Below are positions 10,104 through 21,840 of a DNA stretch of 64,000 nucleotides, piece after piece (the first letter of the stretch is position 1; each line of letters begins with the position of its first letter). A model generated the notes under the pieces. That model did no database searches, was not told where the DNA came from, and saw only the letters and a list, made by a program, of their open reading frames with translations. The translations under genes were made by a program, and so were the position numbers. The DNA comes from Azospirillum halopraeferens DSM 3675 (lineage in GTDB: Bacteria > Pseudomonadota > Alphaproteobacteria > Azospirillales > Azospirillaceae): contig NZ_AUCF01000001.1 of the NCBI RefSeq assembly GCF_000429625.1, positions 372,001 to 436,000 of the forward strand, given 5' to 3'.

Positions 10104-10132
10104 GGTATAGCGATCCCCGGCCCCCCGGTCAA
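10104..10132 (-). promoter_or_regulatory. Promoter of tRNA-Cys
   Basis: Minus strand TTGACC (10132-10127), a 17-base spacer and TATACC (10109-10104). The predicted start is about 40 bases before the mature tRNA. Confidence 0.65.
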
Positions 10133-10182
10133 GTGCGCTTGCCGACGCATGAACGCGCAACGGCTCCGCCGGCCACGCGCCG

Positions 10183-10211
10183 TTGTGTTCGGGTGGCGTT
10201 CCGGATATATA
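10183..10211 (+). promoter_or_regulatory. Candidate pcm promoter
   Basis: TTGTGT (10183-10188), a 17-base spacer and TATATA (10206-10211), about 70 bases before the pcm ATG. Confidence 0.4.
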
Positions 10212-10282
10212 CGGCCAAGGCTGCGAAGCTGCGGAAGCCGCTTGGCGCCAACGCCGTTTCAACCGATGCGATTGCGACCGCC

Positions 10283-10939
10283 ATGTCCGATTACGCCGCC
10301 GCCCGCTACTTCATGGTCGAGGGACAGATCCGTCCGAACAAGGTCACCGACCAGCGTCTGGTCGAGGCGATGCTGGATGTGCCCCGGGAACTGTTCGTCC
10401 CCAAGGCATCGCGCGGCATCGCCTATGTGGACGAGGATGTCGCCATCGGCAACGGCCGCTACCTGATGGAGCCCATGGTCTTCGCCCGGATGCTGCAGGA
10501 GGTCCAGGTGGGTCCCGGCGATGTCGTGCTCGACGTCGGCTGCGGCACCGGTTACTCGACGGCCATCCTGGCCCGCCTGGCGGCGACGGTGGTGGGTGTC
10601 GAGAGCGACGCCGGTCTGGCGGCGCGCGCCGGTGAGGCGCTTCAGGAGGTGGGCGCCGACAACGCGCTGGTGGTGACCGGGGCCATGACGGAAGGCTACG
10701 CCGCCCAGGGCCCCTATGACGTCATCGTGTTCGAGGGGGCGGTGGCCGAGGTGCCCGCGGCCTTCGGCGAACAGCTCGCCGAAGGCGGGCGTATGGTCGT
10801 CGCCGTACGGGGTGAGGGCGGGATCGGTCAGATCCGCCTGTACCGCCGCACCGGCGGCGTGGTGTCCGGCCGCGTCCTGTTCGAGGCGCACCCTCATCTT
10901 CTGCCCGGCTTCGAACCGAAGCCCGGGTTCGTGTTCTGA
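10283..10939 (+). CDS. pcm: Protein-L-isoaspartate O-methyltransferase
   Basis: 218 residues, SAM-dependent methyltransferase of the PCMT family, which starts repair of isoaspartyl residues in damaged proteins. N-terminal ARYFMVEGQIRPNKV and the SAM-binding motif VVLDVGCGTGYSTA (about residues 78-91) are clear. The ATG at 10283 was chosen because the family begins just before this point, although the frame is open upstream. A GC hairpin (10962-10978) without a T tract separates it from tolC. This order, pcm then tolC, recurs in alphaproteobacteria. Confidence 0.85.
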   Translation: MSDYAAARYFMVEGQIRPNKVTDQRLVEAMLDVPRELFVPKASRGIAYVDEDVAIGNGRYLMEPMVFARMLQEVQVGPGDVVLDVGCGTGYSTAILARLAATVVGVESDAGLAARAGEALQEVGADNALVVTGAMTEGYAAQGPYDVIVFEGAVAEVPAAFGEQLAEGGRMVVAVRGEGGIGQIRLYRRTGGVVSGRVLFEAHPHLLPGFEPKPGFVF

Positions 10940-11039
10940 GCCGTCGCGACACATCAGGGAACGCGGCCCGCCGGGCCGCGCTTCGAATGCTAAGAGGACG
11001 GCGCGAACGTACGCCGCCCGTACAGGAAGGTTCGAAGAC

Positions 11040-12434
11040 ATGAGTGATCGACGTAGCCGTACCGTGCACCGTTGGCTGGCGACGGCGCTTCTCGCCGGGG
11101 CGGCCTTCGGATTCTCCGCCGCTGCGGGCGCCCAGTCGCTCGAACAGGCGCTGGCACAGGCCTATGCCACCAACCCCGCGTTGGCGGCACAGCGCGCCCA
11201 GTTGCGCGCCGTCGACGAGACCGTGGCCCAGGCTCTGTCGGGCTACCGCCCCTCGGTCCAGGCCACCGCCGACGTCACGCGCAACGCCACCAACAGCCGG
11301 GTGTCCGGCGCCGGCACGGTCGGCAACGAGAGCACACCGAAGTCCGTTGGGGTTTCGGTGACGCAGCCGCTCTACAACGCCACGGTCGCCCCCTCGGTCC
11401 GCCGGTCGGAGGCGCTGGTCCAGGCGCAGCGCGCGACCGTGCTGTCGACCGAGCAGACCGTCCTCCTCCAGGCCGCGACCGCCTATCTCGACGTGGTGCA
11501 GGACCAGGCGGTGCTGACGCTCGCCACCAACCAGGAGCAGGTGCTGCGGCGCAATCTCGAAGCCGCGCGGGACCGCTTCCGTGTGGGCGAGTACACCCGC
11601 ACCGACGTTAGCCAGTCGGAGTCGCGCCTGGCCGAGGCGACGGCCAACCGAATCGCCTCCGAAGGAGCGCTGCAGGTGTCCCGTGCCCGTTACGAGCGCG
11701 CGGTCGGCTCGCGGCCCGGCGAACTGAAGGCGCCCAAGCCCACCTTCAAGCTGCCGCGGGCCCTGGACGACGCCGTCGAAATGGCGCGCGCCAACAACCC
11801 GGCCGTGCTCGCCGCCAGCTTCAACGAGGAGGCGCAGCGCCAGACGGTCGATCAGCTCTACGGCAACCTGCTGCCGTCCGCCAACCTGTCCGCCGCGGGG
11901 CAGAGCACCTTCGATCCGTCGTCCTCGTCGGGTGTGAACATCGATCGGACCGACAGCCTCCAGTTCCGGGCACAGGTGGTCATCCCCCTCTATCAGGCCG
12001 GGTTGCCGGAGGCGCGGGTTCGCGAAGCCAAGCAGACGGCCAACCGCTTCCGAATCCAGATCGAGGATACCCGCCGTCAGGTGGTGGAGTCGGCGATCTC
12101 CGGCTGGCAGAGCCTGGCCACCGCACGGGCCAGCATCGCATCCTACCGTTCGCAGATCTCGGCCGCCGAGATCGCCCTGGAGGGTGTGCGCCAGGAAGCC
12201 CAGGTGGGATCGCGCACCGTCCTGGACGTGCTGAACCAGGAGCAGGAACTCCTCAACGCGCGCGTCAACCTGGTGCGCGCCCAGCGCCAGGAGATGGTCG
12301 CCGCCTTCCAGCTCCTGTCGGCCATCGGGTCCCTGACCGCCCAGCAGCTCAACCTGCCGGTCGACCAGTACAACATGGACGATCACTACCAGCAGGTGCG
12401 CGGCAAGTGGTGGGGTACGGACGTCACCGAGTGA
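11040..12434 (+). CDS. tolC: TolC-family outer membrane efflux protein
   Basis: 464 residues with a signal peptide (about 1-32, ending AAAGAQS). Two repeats of the outer membrane efflux protein fold follow: LEQALAQAYATNPALAAQRAQ opens the first (residues 33-53) and the second starts near residue 240 (DDAVEMARANNPAVLAA). Known TolC trimers form the outer-membrane duct for type I secretion and RND pumps. No pump or secretion partner is in the window, so it probably serves systems elsewhere. Confidence 0.9.
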   Translation: MSDRRSRTVHRWLATALLAGAAFGFSAAAGAQSLEQALAQAYATNPALAAQRAQLRAVDETVAQALSGYRPSVQATADVTRNATNSRVSGAGTVGNESTPKSVGVSVTQPLYNATVAPSVRRSEALVQAQRATVLSTEQTVLLQAATAYLDVVQDQAVLTLATNQEQVLRRNLEAARDRFRVGEYTRTDVSQSESRLAEATANRIASEGALQVSRARYERAVGSRPGELKAPKPTFKLPRALDDAVEMARANNPAVLAASFNEEAQRQTVDQLYGNLLPSANLSAAGQSTFDPSSSSGVNIDRTDSLQFRAQVVIPLYQAGLPEARVREAKQTANRFRIQIEDTRRQVVESAISGWQSLATARASIASYRSQISAAEIALEGVRQEAQVGSRTVLDVLNQEQELLNARVNLVRAQRQEMVAAFQLLSAIGSLTAQQLNLPVDQYNMDDHYQQVRGKWWGTDVTE

Positions 12435-12523
12435 TACGGCCACAGAGCCATGCATTTGCCGGGTGGCATTTTCCGCGCTCCTCACCTAGGGTCACGGCTG
12501 GATGACGTCCCGGATTTGCCATC

Positions 12524-13207
12524 ATGAGCGATAAAGGCCAACAAGAACCGTCGATGGAGGAGATTCTCGCCTCCATCCGACGGATCATATCGGAAGACGG
12601 CGAGCCGGGTGCCAAGACCCAGGAAAAGCCGGAGCCCGAGGCGCCCCCCCCTCCGCCGCCGCCACCTCCGCCCCCTCCGCCGCCGCCGCCTCAACCGGCC
12701 ATGGCCATGGATGAGGAGGAAGAGGAGGATGTCCTCGAACTGACGCAGGTCGTCGAGGAGCCGACGCCCGAGCCGGAGGATCCCTGGGCAGCCGAGGAGC
12801 CGGTTTTCCCCGATCCGGAGCCGGAACCGGAGCCGCCGCCGATGCGGCGTCCGCCGCCGCCGCCGATGCCGGACTTCGACGACGACGTGACGGAGATGCC
12901 GCCACCGCCGCCACCGCCGCGGCGCCGGCCGATGCCGGTCATGGACGACGACGAAGATCTGGAGGCGCTGATCTCGCGCCGGACCGCCCGTGATGCGTCG
13001 CAGCACTTCACGAAGCTCGCCCGCGAGCTGGGCGATGACCTGTCGGTCGGGCCGATGCCCATCGGCATCCGCACGGTGGAGGACGTCGTGCGCGAGCTGT
13101 TGCGCCCGCTCCTGAAGGAATGGCTGGACGAGAACCTGCCGACGGTCGTCGAACGGCTGGTGCAGCAGGAAATCGACCGGATGATGCGGCGCACCCAGAA
13201 GTTCTGA
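12524..13207 (+). CDS. popZ: Polar organizing protein PopZ (DUF2497)
   Basis: 227 residues with the PopZ layout. An N-terminal helix (MEEILASIRRIISED, about 11-25) binds client proteins; a long disordered region rich in Pro, Glu and Asp (about 30-140, with an unbroken run of 17 prolines) follows; and C-terminal helices that self-assemble run from about 148 to 227 (LRPLLKEWLDENLPTVVERL). In Caulobacter PopZ forms polar condensates that anchor the ParB-parS complex. Its place directly upstream of valS matches the conserved alphaproteobacterial order. Confidence 0.88.
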   Translation: MSDKGQQEPSMEEILASIRRIISEDGEPGAKTQEKPEPEAPPPPPPPPPPPPPPPPQPAMAMDEEEEEDVLELTQVVEEPTPEPEDPWAAEEPVFPDPEPEPEPPPMRRPPPPPMPDFDDDVTEMPPPPPPPRRRPMPVMDDDEDLEALISRRTARDASQHFTKLARELGDDLSVGPMPIGIRTVEDVVRELLRPLLKEWLDENLPTVVERLVQQEIDRMMRRTQKF

Positions 13208-13276
13208 TACGCTTCCCGCCCCGTTCCTTCGCCCGAACACCACACAAGCGACAGCGCGAGCGAAAGTAGCCCCGAG

Positions 13277-15925
<2,649 letters not shown>

Positions 15926-15934
15926 CGGCTCACG

Positions 15935-15966
15935 GGCCCCCCTCTCCCGACCGGGAGCGGGGGGCC
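15935..15966. terminator. Hairpin between convergent valS and chemoreceptor
   Basis: GGCCCCCCTCTCCC and GGGAGCGGGGGGCC pair at 13 of 14 positions around a 4-base loop. There is no T tract, but the position between converging genes suggests a terminator for both. Confidence 0.5.
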
Positions 15967-15977
15967 ACACCCTTCGG

Positions 15978-17936
15978 TTACGCCCGGATCGATTCCACGA
16001 AGCGCCTGGCGTCGGTCTGGAGCTGCTGGAACTCGTTGGTGAGCTGGCCGGCGGAATAGATCATCTCCACCGCCGACTTCCCCGTTTCCGCCGCGGTCAT
16101 CGCCATGCTGCTGACGCTTTCCGACACCTCGTTGGAGGTGTTGTTGGCGCGCCCGACCGCGTTGACGATCTCCTGCGTCTGCTCGAGCTGACGCCCCACG
16201 GAAACCGACACCTCCCGCGACAGCCCTTCCACCTCCTCGATGGTGTGGCGGATGGCGACGATGGCATCCACCACGTCGGTGGTCGCCGCCTGGATGGCGC
16301 CGACCTGGCCGGAGATGTCCTCGGTGGCCTTGGCGGTCTGGTTGGCGAGGACCTTCACCTCCTGCGCCACCACGGCGAAGCCCTTGCCCGCCTCACCGGC
16401 CCGGGCCGCCTCAATGGTGGCGTTCAGGGCCAGCAGGTTGGTCTGCCCGGCGATCTCGTTGATCAGGCGCACGATCTCGCCGATGCGCTGGGAACTGTCG
16501 GAGAGCGCCCGCACCGCATCGTCGCTGCGCCGGGCGCGCTCCACCGCGCGCTGCACGGCGGTGCTGCTGGTCGACACCCGCTGCCCGATGTCGTCGATGG
16601 AACTGGTGAGGGTGTGGGAGACGGTGTGGACGATGCCCACCACCTCGGCCGTCTGTTCCGCCTTTTCCGACGTGTCGACGGCCTGGAGGCGCATCTTCTC
16701 CGCCGTGTCCCGCAGGATGTGGGCGCCGGAACGGATCTGTTCGGTGGCACTGCCCACGGTGTGGAGGACCTTGCCGAACGCCTGGTCGAAGTCCCGGGCC
16801 ACCTCGGCCAGGGCCTGGCGCCGCTCCTCTTCGGCGCGGCGTTCGGCGGCGCGCGCTTCGATCTCCAGGTCGTGGGTGCGCTGTAGGCTTTCCTTGAACA
16901 CCTGCACCGCGCGGGCCATGGAGCCGATCTCGTCGCGGCGGTCGGTCCCCGGCACCACCGCCGCCCGGTCGCCGGCGGCCAGCCGCTTCATCACGGTCTC
17001 GATGGAGGCCAGAGGCCGGGTGATGGAGCGCGCCACCAGCAGACTGATCGCCACGAAAACGAAAACCAGGACCGATCCGACGGTGACGGCCGTGGTGCTC
17101 ACCTCGTCCGCCGTGTGGTTCTGCGTTTCGACGGCTTGGTTCATGCCGTTGCCGGCGGTGACGAGCAGGGCATCGAAGCGCGGACCCAATGCCTGGAACG
17201 CCTCGTTGAACGTCGCCACCTCGGCGCGGAACGCCTTCGTGGCGTCCACGAAGCTGCCGAGATCGGTGCGGTAGGTCCGCACCAGCTTTTCCAGGGTCGT
17301 CTGCGTGTGCGTGTCCAACCCCTGGTCGGCCAGGAAAAAGGTGAATTCGTTGAACGCCTTGCGGTGACCCGACAACATCCCTTCATCGGCGTAGATGATG
17401 AAGTCCTTCTCCATCTTGCGCATCGCTTCCATGCGGCTCGAGAGTTTGTCGGCGTTCGGCCACATCTTCAATTCGTCCTCGATCGCCTTGGCGGAGTCAC
17501 GCAGGCGCCCGCGCAGCCCATCCTCGTCGGTGAGGCCCAGTTCGCGTGCGCGCGTGACGACGGCCGCGAATCGGTCCTTCAGGGCGGTGACCCCTGCTTC
17601 CAGGCTCTCCAGATCCTCGATCGGAATGGCGGATCCCGCCGTTTCCCTGACCTCGGCGAGGAGGGCGGTGATCTCCACGGCGTTGGTGGTGAAGGCGTCG
17701 GCGGCTGCGGCGTCACGCTCGGTGACGAAGCGCAGGGCCTGGAAGCGCAGGCGGCCCGCCCGCCGCTCGATGCCGGTGATCCGCTCCGACACCTCGCGGA
17801 ATCCGTTCAGTTCGTCCGCAGCCTGGAACACCCGCTGCGCGCCCACCACGACGGTCCCGCCGAGCAGCGCCAGGGTCACCAGCGATGCCAGGACCAGGAG
17901 CGCGATGCGCGTTCCGATGGAGACGTTCGAGAGCAT
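15978..17936 (-). CDS. Methyl-accepting chemotaxis protein with HBM-type sensor domain
   Basis: 652 residues: TM1 about 10-33, a large periplasmic all-helical domain about 34-285, TM2 about 286-308, HAMP about 309-362, then the signalling coiled coil. The periplasmic part contains MRKMEKDFIIYADE, like the RRxEKDF stretch of helical bimodular (HBM) sensors that bind small organic acids in other receptors. The tip EIAGQTNLLALNATIEAARA is the standard MCP hairpin. The start at 17936 was taken to place TM1 at the N-terminus. No other chemotaxis genes are nearby; the ligand is unknown. Confidence 0.88.
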   Translation of the reverse strand: MLSNVSIGTRIALLVLASLVTLALLGGTVVVGAQRVFQAADELNGFREVSERITGIERRAGRLRFQALRFVTERDAAAADAFTTNAVEITALLAEVRETAGSAIPIEDLESLEAGVTALKDRFAAVVTRARELGLTDEDGLRGRLRDSAKAIEDELKMWPNADKLSSRMEAMRKMEKDFIIYADEGMLSGHRKAFNEFTFFLADQGLDTHTQTTLEKLVRTYRTDLGSFVDATKAFRAEVATFNEAFQALGPRFDALLVTAGNGMNQAVETQNHTADEVSTTAVTVGSVLVFVFVAISLLVARSITRPLASIETVMKRLAAGDRAAVVPGTDRRDEIGSMARAVQVFKESLQRTHDLEIEARAAERRAEEERRQALAEVARDFDQAFGKVLHTVGSATEQIRSGAHILRDTAEKMRLQAVDTSEKAEQTAEVVGIVHTVSHTLTSSIDDIGQRVSTSSTAVQRAVERARRSDDAVRALSDSSQRIGEIVRLINEIAGQTNLLALNATIEAARAGEAGKGFAVVAQEVKVLANQTAKATEDISGQVGAIQAATTDVVDAIVAIRHTIEEVEGLSREVSVSVGRQLEQTQEIVNAVGRANNTSNEVSESVSSMAMTAAETGKSAVEMIYSAGQLTNEFQQLQTDARRFVESIRA

Positions 17937-18133
17937 TGAGGCGTGCCTTTCCCGACCGATGGCGTGATGTGGATCCGCGTGCGCGCGGCCCCGCTCCGGA
18001 CCGGCTCCCCGGACGCGGGCGTTCGGCACCATCAATGGCGGCCGCGTCCTTAATCTGTATGTCGTTCATGTTACAGTTTGAGGAATGTTGCACCGGATAA
18101 TGGAAGTACTGCGCGCCTGCGGTACGATGGGGC

Positions 18134-18943
18134 ATGAGCGAGACTCTGACCTTCATCCTGTCCAAGACGGTGTGGACTCTGGCCGCGCCGGCCAACCTGC
18201 TGACGGTGCTGCTGGTGCTCGGCGCGGCGGGGTTGCTGTCCGGTGCCGCCGCCGCGCGGACCGGCGGGCGGTGGCTGGTGGCGGTCGCCGCCACGGGATT
18301 CCTGGTCTGCGGCGTTCTGCCGGTCGGACACTGGCTGGCGGCGCCGCTGGAGAACCGCTTCCCGCGGTCCGCCCTGCCGGAGCACGCCGACGGCATCATC
18401 GTGTTGGGCGGGGCCGTGAACCCGGTGCTGGCGGCGTCGCGCGACGAACCGTCGGTGAACCAGGCGGCCGAACGGCTGCTCGCCTTCGCCGATCTGGCGC
18501 GCCGGTATCCCGACGCCACCTTGCTGGTCACGGGGGGATCCGCCGCCCTCTGGAACGACACGCACCGGGAGGACGCGGTCGCCGCCCGGGTCCTCAGCCA
18601 GGCGGGCATCGACCCGCACCGCATCCTGTTCGAACGGGACTCCCGCAACACTCGGGAGAACGCGCTTCACGGCCACCGGATCGCCGGCCCCCGGGAGGGC
18701 CAGACCTGGATTCTCGTGACATCCGCCGCCCACATGCCCCGCGCTGTCGGCATCTTCCGTCGGATCGGCTGGCCGGTGCTGCCCTGGCCCGTCGATTACC
18801 GCTCCTACGCGGGGGCGCAACCCTGGCCCGGCCTCGACGTTGCCGAGGGATTGTCCGCCCTGAACGGCGCCGTGCGCGAATGGGTGGGACTGGCCGTCTA
18901 TCGTGCCCTGGATCGCACCGACAGCCTGTTTCCCGGACCGTGA
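18134..18943 (+). CDS. YdcF/ElyC-family membrane protein (DUF218)
   Basis: 269 residues with two N-terminal membrane spans (about 18-40 and 46-68). A DUF218 domain starts at about 86 with ADGIIVLGGAV and includes DSRNTRENA and VTSAAHMPRA, the usual conserved stretches. E. coli ElyC of this family acts in envelope maintenance. It is divergent from the chemoreceptor, and the intergenic region (17937-18133) shows no clear promoter apart from a GATAAT at 18096. Confidence 0.8.
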   Translation: MSETLTFILSKTVWTLAAPANLLTVLLVLGAAGLLSGAAAARTGGRWLVAVAATGFLVCGVLPVGHWLAAPLENRFPRSALPEHADGIIVLGGAVNPVLAASRDEPSVNQAAERLLAFADLARRYPDATLLVTGGSAALWNDTHREDAVAARVLSQAGIDPHRILFERDSRNTRENALHGHRIAGPREGQTWILVTSAAHMPRAVGIFRRIGWPVLPWPVDYRSYAGAQPWPGLDVAEGLSALNGAVREWVGLAVYRALDRTDSLFPGP

Positions 18944-19044
18944 TCGCCACGTTGCGACTTCCTTGGGATGCCGACCCCGAAGCCATTGGCGCACGGAACC
19001 GCCTTCGTTAGAGTGCGACCGCACGATCGAAAGGGGTGGGGCGT

Positions 19045-19986
19045 ATGGGGCGGGGAGGGATGCTGACGCGGGCGGCCATTCTGCTGGGCGTGCTGGCGCT
19101 GGCCGCGTGCGCGCAGAAACCGCCCACCGGGTCGGCCGGCCTTTCCGGAGGCGGCACCTACAAGGTCGGAAAGCCCTATCAGATCAAGGGAGTCTGGTAC
19201 TATCCGGCGGAGGACTGGAGCTACAACGAGACCGGCATCGCCTCCTGGTACGGGCCGGGCTTCCACACGCGCGCCACGGCCAACGGCGAGACGTACAACG
19301 AGATGGAACTGACCGCGGCGCATAAGACCCTGCCGATGCCCAGTCTGGTGCGCGTGACGAACCTGGACAACGGCCGCTCCGTGGTGGTGCGCGTCAACGA
19401 CCGCGGGCCGTTCGTGCATGGCCGCATCATCGACATGTCGCGGCGCGGCGCACAGCTTCTGGGGTTCGAGACCCGCGGCACCGCCAAGGTGCGCGTCCAG
19501 ATCCTTGCCGACGAAAGCCGCCAGATCGCCATGGCCGCCCGGCGCAACACGCCGGCCGCCGTGCTGGCCGAATCCGACGGACCGGCGCCGCGGGCAGCGC
19601 CGCGCTCCTCCGTCCAGGTGGCGCAGGCGCCGCCGCCGTCACAACCCGCGCCGCGCACCGAAACCCCGGTCGAGTCACCCCGCACCGTCGCCGGCGCCAC
19701 CGTGGACGGGCGTTTCCTGCCGGCGCCGGTGGTCGTCGACCTGCCGGTTCCCCGGCGGGAAGCCATCTATGTCCAGGCCGGCGCCTTCACGGTGGCCGAC
19801 AACGCCAGCCGCCTGACCGCGCGCCTGGGCGGCATCGCCCCGGCGGCCGTCAGCCAGGCGACGGTCAACGGCCAGCGCTTCTACCGGGTCCGCCTGGGGC
19901 CCATCAGCGACGTCGACCGGGCTGACGCCATCCTGGAGAGGGTGATCGCCGCCGGCCACACGGACGCCAAAATCATCGTCGATTGA
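19045..19986 (+). CDS. rlpA: RlpA-like septal lytic transglycosylase lipoprotein
   Basis: 313 residues. A lipoprotein signal with lipobox LAAC ends near residue 22. The double-psi beta-barrel domain runs about 64-160 (TGIASWYGPGFHTRATANGE, then VRVNDRGPF). A Pro/Ala-rich linker leads to a C-terminal SPOR domain (about 235-312) that would bind denuded septal glycan. The GTG at 19036 and the ATG at 19060 are other possible starts; 19045 has AAGGGG at proper spacing. It is the first gene of a run that includes dacC. Confidence 0.9.
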   Translation: MGRGGMLTRAAILLGVLALAACAQKPPTGSAGLSGGGTYKVGKPYQIKGVWYYPAEDWSYNETGIASWYGPGFHTRATANGETYNEMELTAAHKTLPMPSLVRVTNLDNGRSVVVRVNDRGPFVHGRIIDMSRRGAQLLGFETRGTAKVRVQILADESRQIAMAARRNTPAAVLAESDGPAPRAAPRSSVQVAQAPPPSQPAPRTETPVESPRTVAGATVDGRFLPAPVVVDLPVPRREAIYVQAGAFTVADNASRLTARLGGIAPAAVSQATVNGQRFYRVRLGPISDVDRADAILERVIAAGHTDAKIIVD

Positions 19987-20030
19987 ACGTCCGCCCATTG
20001 CCGTTGTCCTGCGTTTGGAAGGGAGTAGTC

Positions 20031-21182
20031 ATGACCGTCATCCGAAAGCGCCTCGTCATCGCGCTCGCCGCGGTGGTGGCCGCCATCGGTGCGGCCCTGC
20101 CGGTGCACGCCGCCACCATCGACACCATCGCCAAACAGGCGGTGCTCATCGACATGACGACGGACACGGTGCTGTTCGAAAAGGCCGCGCACGAACGCAT
20201 GCCGACATCGTCCATGAGCAAGGTCATGACGATGTACGTTGTGTTCGACGCGCTGCGCGACGGCCGTCTGTCCCTGGACGACACGCTGCCGGTGAGCGAG
20301 CGCGCCTGGCGCATGCAAGGCTCCAAAATGTTCGTGGAGCTGAACAACACCATCCGGGTCGAGGACCTGATCCGCGGCGTCATCATCCAGTCCGGCAACG
20401 ACGCCTGCATCGTGCTGGCGGAAGCGCTGGCCGGGTCCGAGCAGGCGTTCTCGCGGGTGATGACCGACCGGGCCCGGCAGATCGGCCTCCATGCCAGCAA
20501 CTTCACCAATTCCACGGGCTGGCCCGACCCCAACCACTACTCCACGGCGCACGATCTGGCGCTTCTGGCACAGCGTCTGATCGATGATTTTCCCGAGTAT
20601 TATCATTTCTATTCGGAGAAGGAGTTCACCTACCACGGCATCAAGCAGGGCAACCGCAACCCGCTGCTCTACCGCGACATCGGCGCCGACGGGTTGAAGA
20701 CCGGCCACACTGAGGCCGCCGGCTACGGCCTGATGGCCTCGGCGATGCGGGATGGCCGGCGCCTGGTGCTGGTGGTCAACGGGCTGCCCTCCATGCAGGC
20801 GCGCGCGGACGAATCCGCGCGCATCATGGAGTGGGGCTTCCGTGAGTTCGAAGCCTATTCCCTGTTCCGGGCGGGCGAGACGATCGAACAGGTCCCCGTG
20901 TGGCTAGGCGCCGAAGAGACGGTGCCCGCCACCGTGACGCAGGACCTGAAGGTCACGCTGGCCCGCGCCGACCGGCCGGGCATGACGGTGAAGCTGGTGA
21001 CCGACGCCCCCGTGCAGGCGCCCATCGCCAAGGGTGACCCGGTGGGCAAGGTGGTCATCACGGCTCCCGGCCAGCCCGTCAAGGAGGTCCCGGTGGTGGC
21101 GGCCGTCGACGTGCCGCGGCTGGGCTTCTTCGGCCGCGCTCTCGCCGGTGCGCGCTACCTCGTCCTCGGCGCCGGTTCGTGA
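20031..21182 (+). CDS. dacC: D-alanyl-D-alanine carboxypeptidase (PBP5/DacC type)
   Basis: 383 residues with a signal peptide (1-29). Penicillin-binding motifs: SMSK (SxxK, in MPTSSMSKVM), SGN (in IQSGNDAC) and KTG (in DGLKTGHT). A C-terminal beta domain follows and the end is compatible with an amphipathic membrane anchor (FFGRALAGARYLVLG). Trims the terminal D-Ala from peptidoglycan stem peptides in the periplasm. Between rlpA and tmk, a common alphaproteobacterial order. The ATG follows GGAAGGGAGTAGTC. Confidence 0.92.
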   Translation: MTVIRKRLVIALAAVVAAIGAALPVHAATIDTIAKQAVLIDMTTDTVLFEKAAHERMPTSSMSKVMTMYVVFDALRDGRLSLDDTLPVSERAWRMQGSKMFVELNNTIRVEDLIRGVIIQSGNDACIVLAEALAGSEQAFSRVMTDRARQIGLHASNFTNSTGWPDPNHYSTAHDLALLAQRLIDDFPEYYHFYSEKEFTYHGIKQGNRNPLLYRDIGADGLKTGHTEAAGYGLMASAMRDGRRLVLVVNGLPSMQARADESARIMEWGFREFEAYSLFRAGETIEQVPVWLGAEETVPATVTQDLKVTLARADRPGMTVKLVTDAPVQAPIAKGDPVGKVVITAPGQPVKEVPVVAAVDVPRLGFFGRALAGARYLVLGAGS

Positions 21183-21192
21183 CGGTGCGGAC

Positions 21193-21840
21193 ATGAGCAC
21201 GGTGTCCCGCGGCCGCTTCATCACGCTGGAGGGCGGGGAGGGGGCAGGCAAATCGACCCAGCTCCGCCTGCTCGCCGATGCGCTGACCGCGTGCGGGGTG
21301 GCGGTGGTGACCACCCGGGAGCCGGGCGGCTCCCCCGGTGCGGAGGAGATCCGCGGGTTGCTGGTGGCCGGTGAGACGGGACGCTGGGGCGCCATGACGG
21401 AAGCGCTGCTGCACACGGCCGCACGACGCGATCATCTGGAGCGGACGGTGTGGCCGGCGCTGGACGCCGGCCGCTGGGTGCTGTGCGACCGCTTCTTCGA
21501 CAGCACCATGGCGTACCAGGGCTACGGCCTCGGGCTGGGCCGCGGCCCCATTGAGGCGTTGCAGCGGGTGGCCCTGGACGGCGCGGCACCCGACCTGACG
21601 CTGATCCTGGACCTGCCGGTCGAGACGGGGCTGGAGCGCGCCCGCGCGCGGCGCGGCGGCGAGGACCGCTACGAGCGCATGGATGTCGCCTTTCACCGGC
21701 GCCTGCGCGACGGATTCCTCGACATCGCCCGGCGGGAACCGCGGCGCTGCGCGGTGATCGACGCTGCCCACCCGGTGGAGGCGGTCCAGGTCGCCGTCCT
21801 GGACGTGGTCACCCGGCGGCTGGGAGTGCCGGCACCGTGA
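21193..21840 (+). CDS. tmk: Thymidylate kinase
   Basis: 215 residues. The P-loop GGEGAGKST is near residue 14, DRFFDSTMAYQGYG gives the substrate-binding DR motif, and a lid with RARRGGEDRYE follows. Converts dTMP to dTDP. Starts 10 bases after dacC, and its end overlaps the GTG start of holB by 4 bases. Confidence 0.93.
   Translation: MSTVSRGRFITLEGGEGAGKSTQLRLLADALTACGVAVVTTREPGGSPGAEEIRGLLVAGETGRWGAMTEALLHTAARRDHLERTVWPALDAGRWVLCDRFFDSTMAYQGYGLGLGRGPIEALQRVALDGAAPDLTLILDLPVETGLERARARRGGEDRYERMDVAFHRRLRDGFLDIARREPRRCAVIDAAHPVEAVQVAVLDVVTRRLGVPAP

Noticed and set aside
10962-10978. GC hairpin after pcm as a terminator
   Set aside because: Perfect GCGGCCCG/CGGGCCGC pairing but no T tract, and tolC follows in the same direction; not listed as a terminator.
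18096-18101. GATAAT as the -10 of the YdcF-type gene
   Set aside because: No -35 box at 16-18 bases; the best candidate, TTACAG, is 19 bases away.
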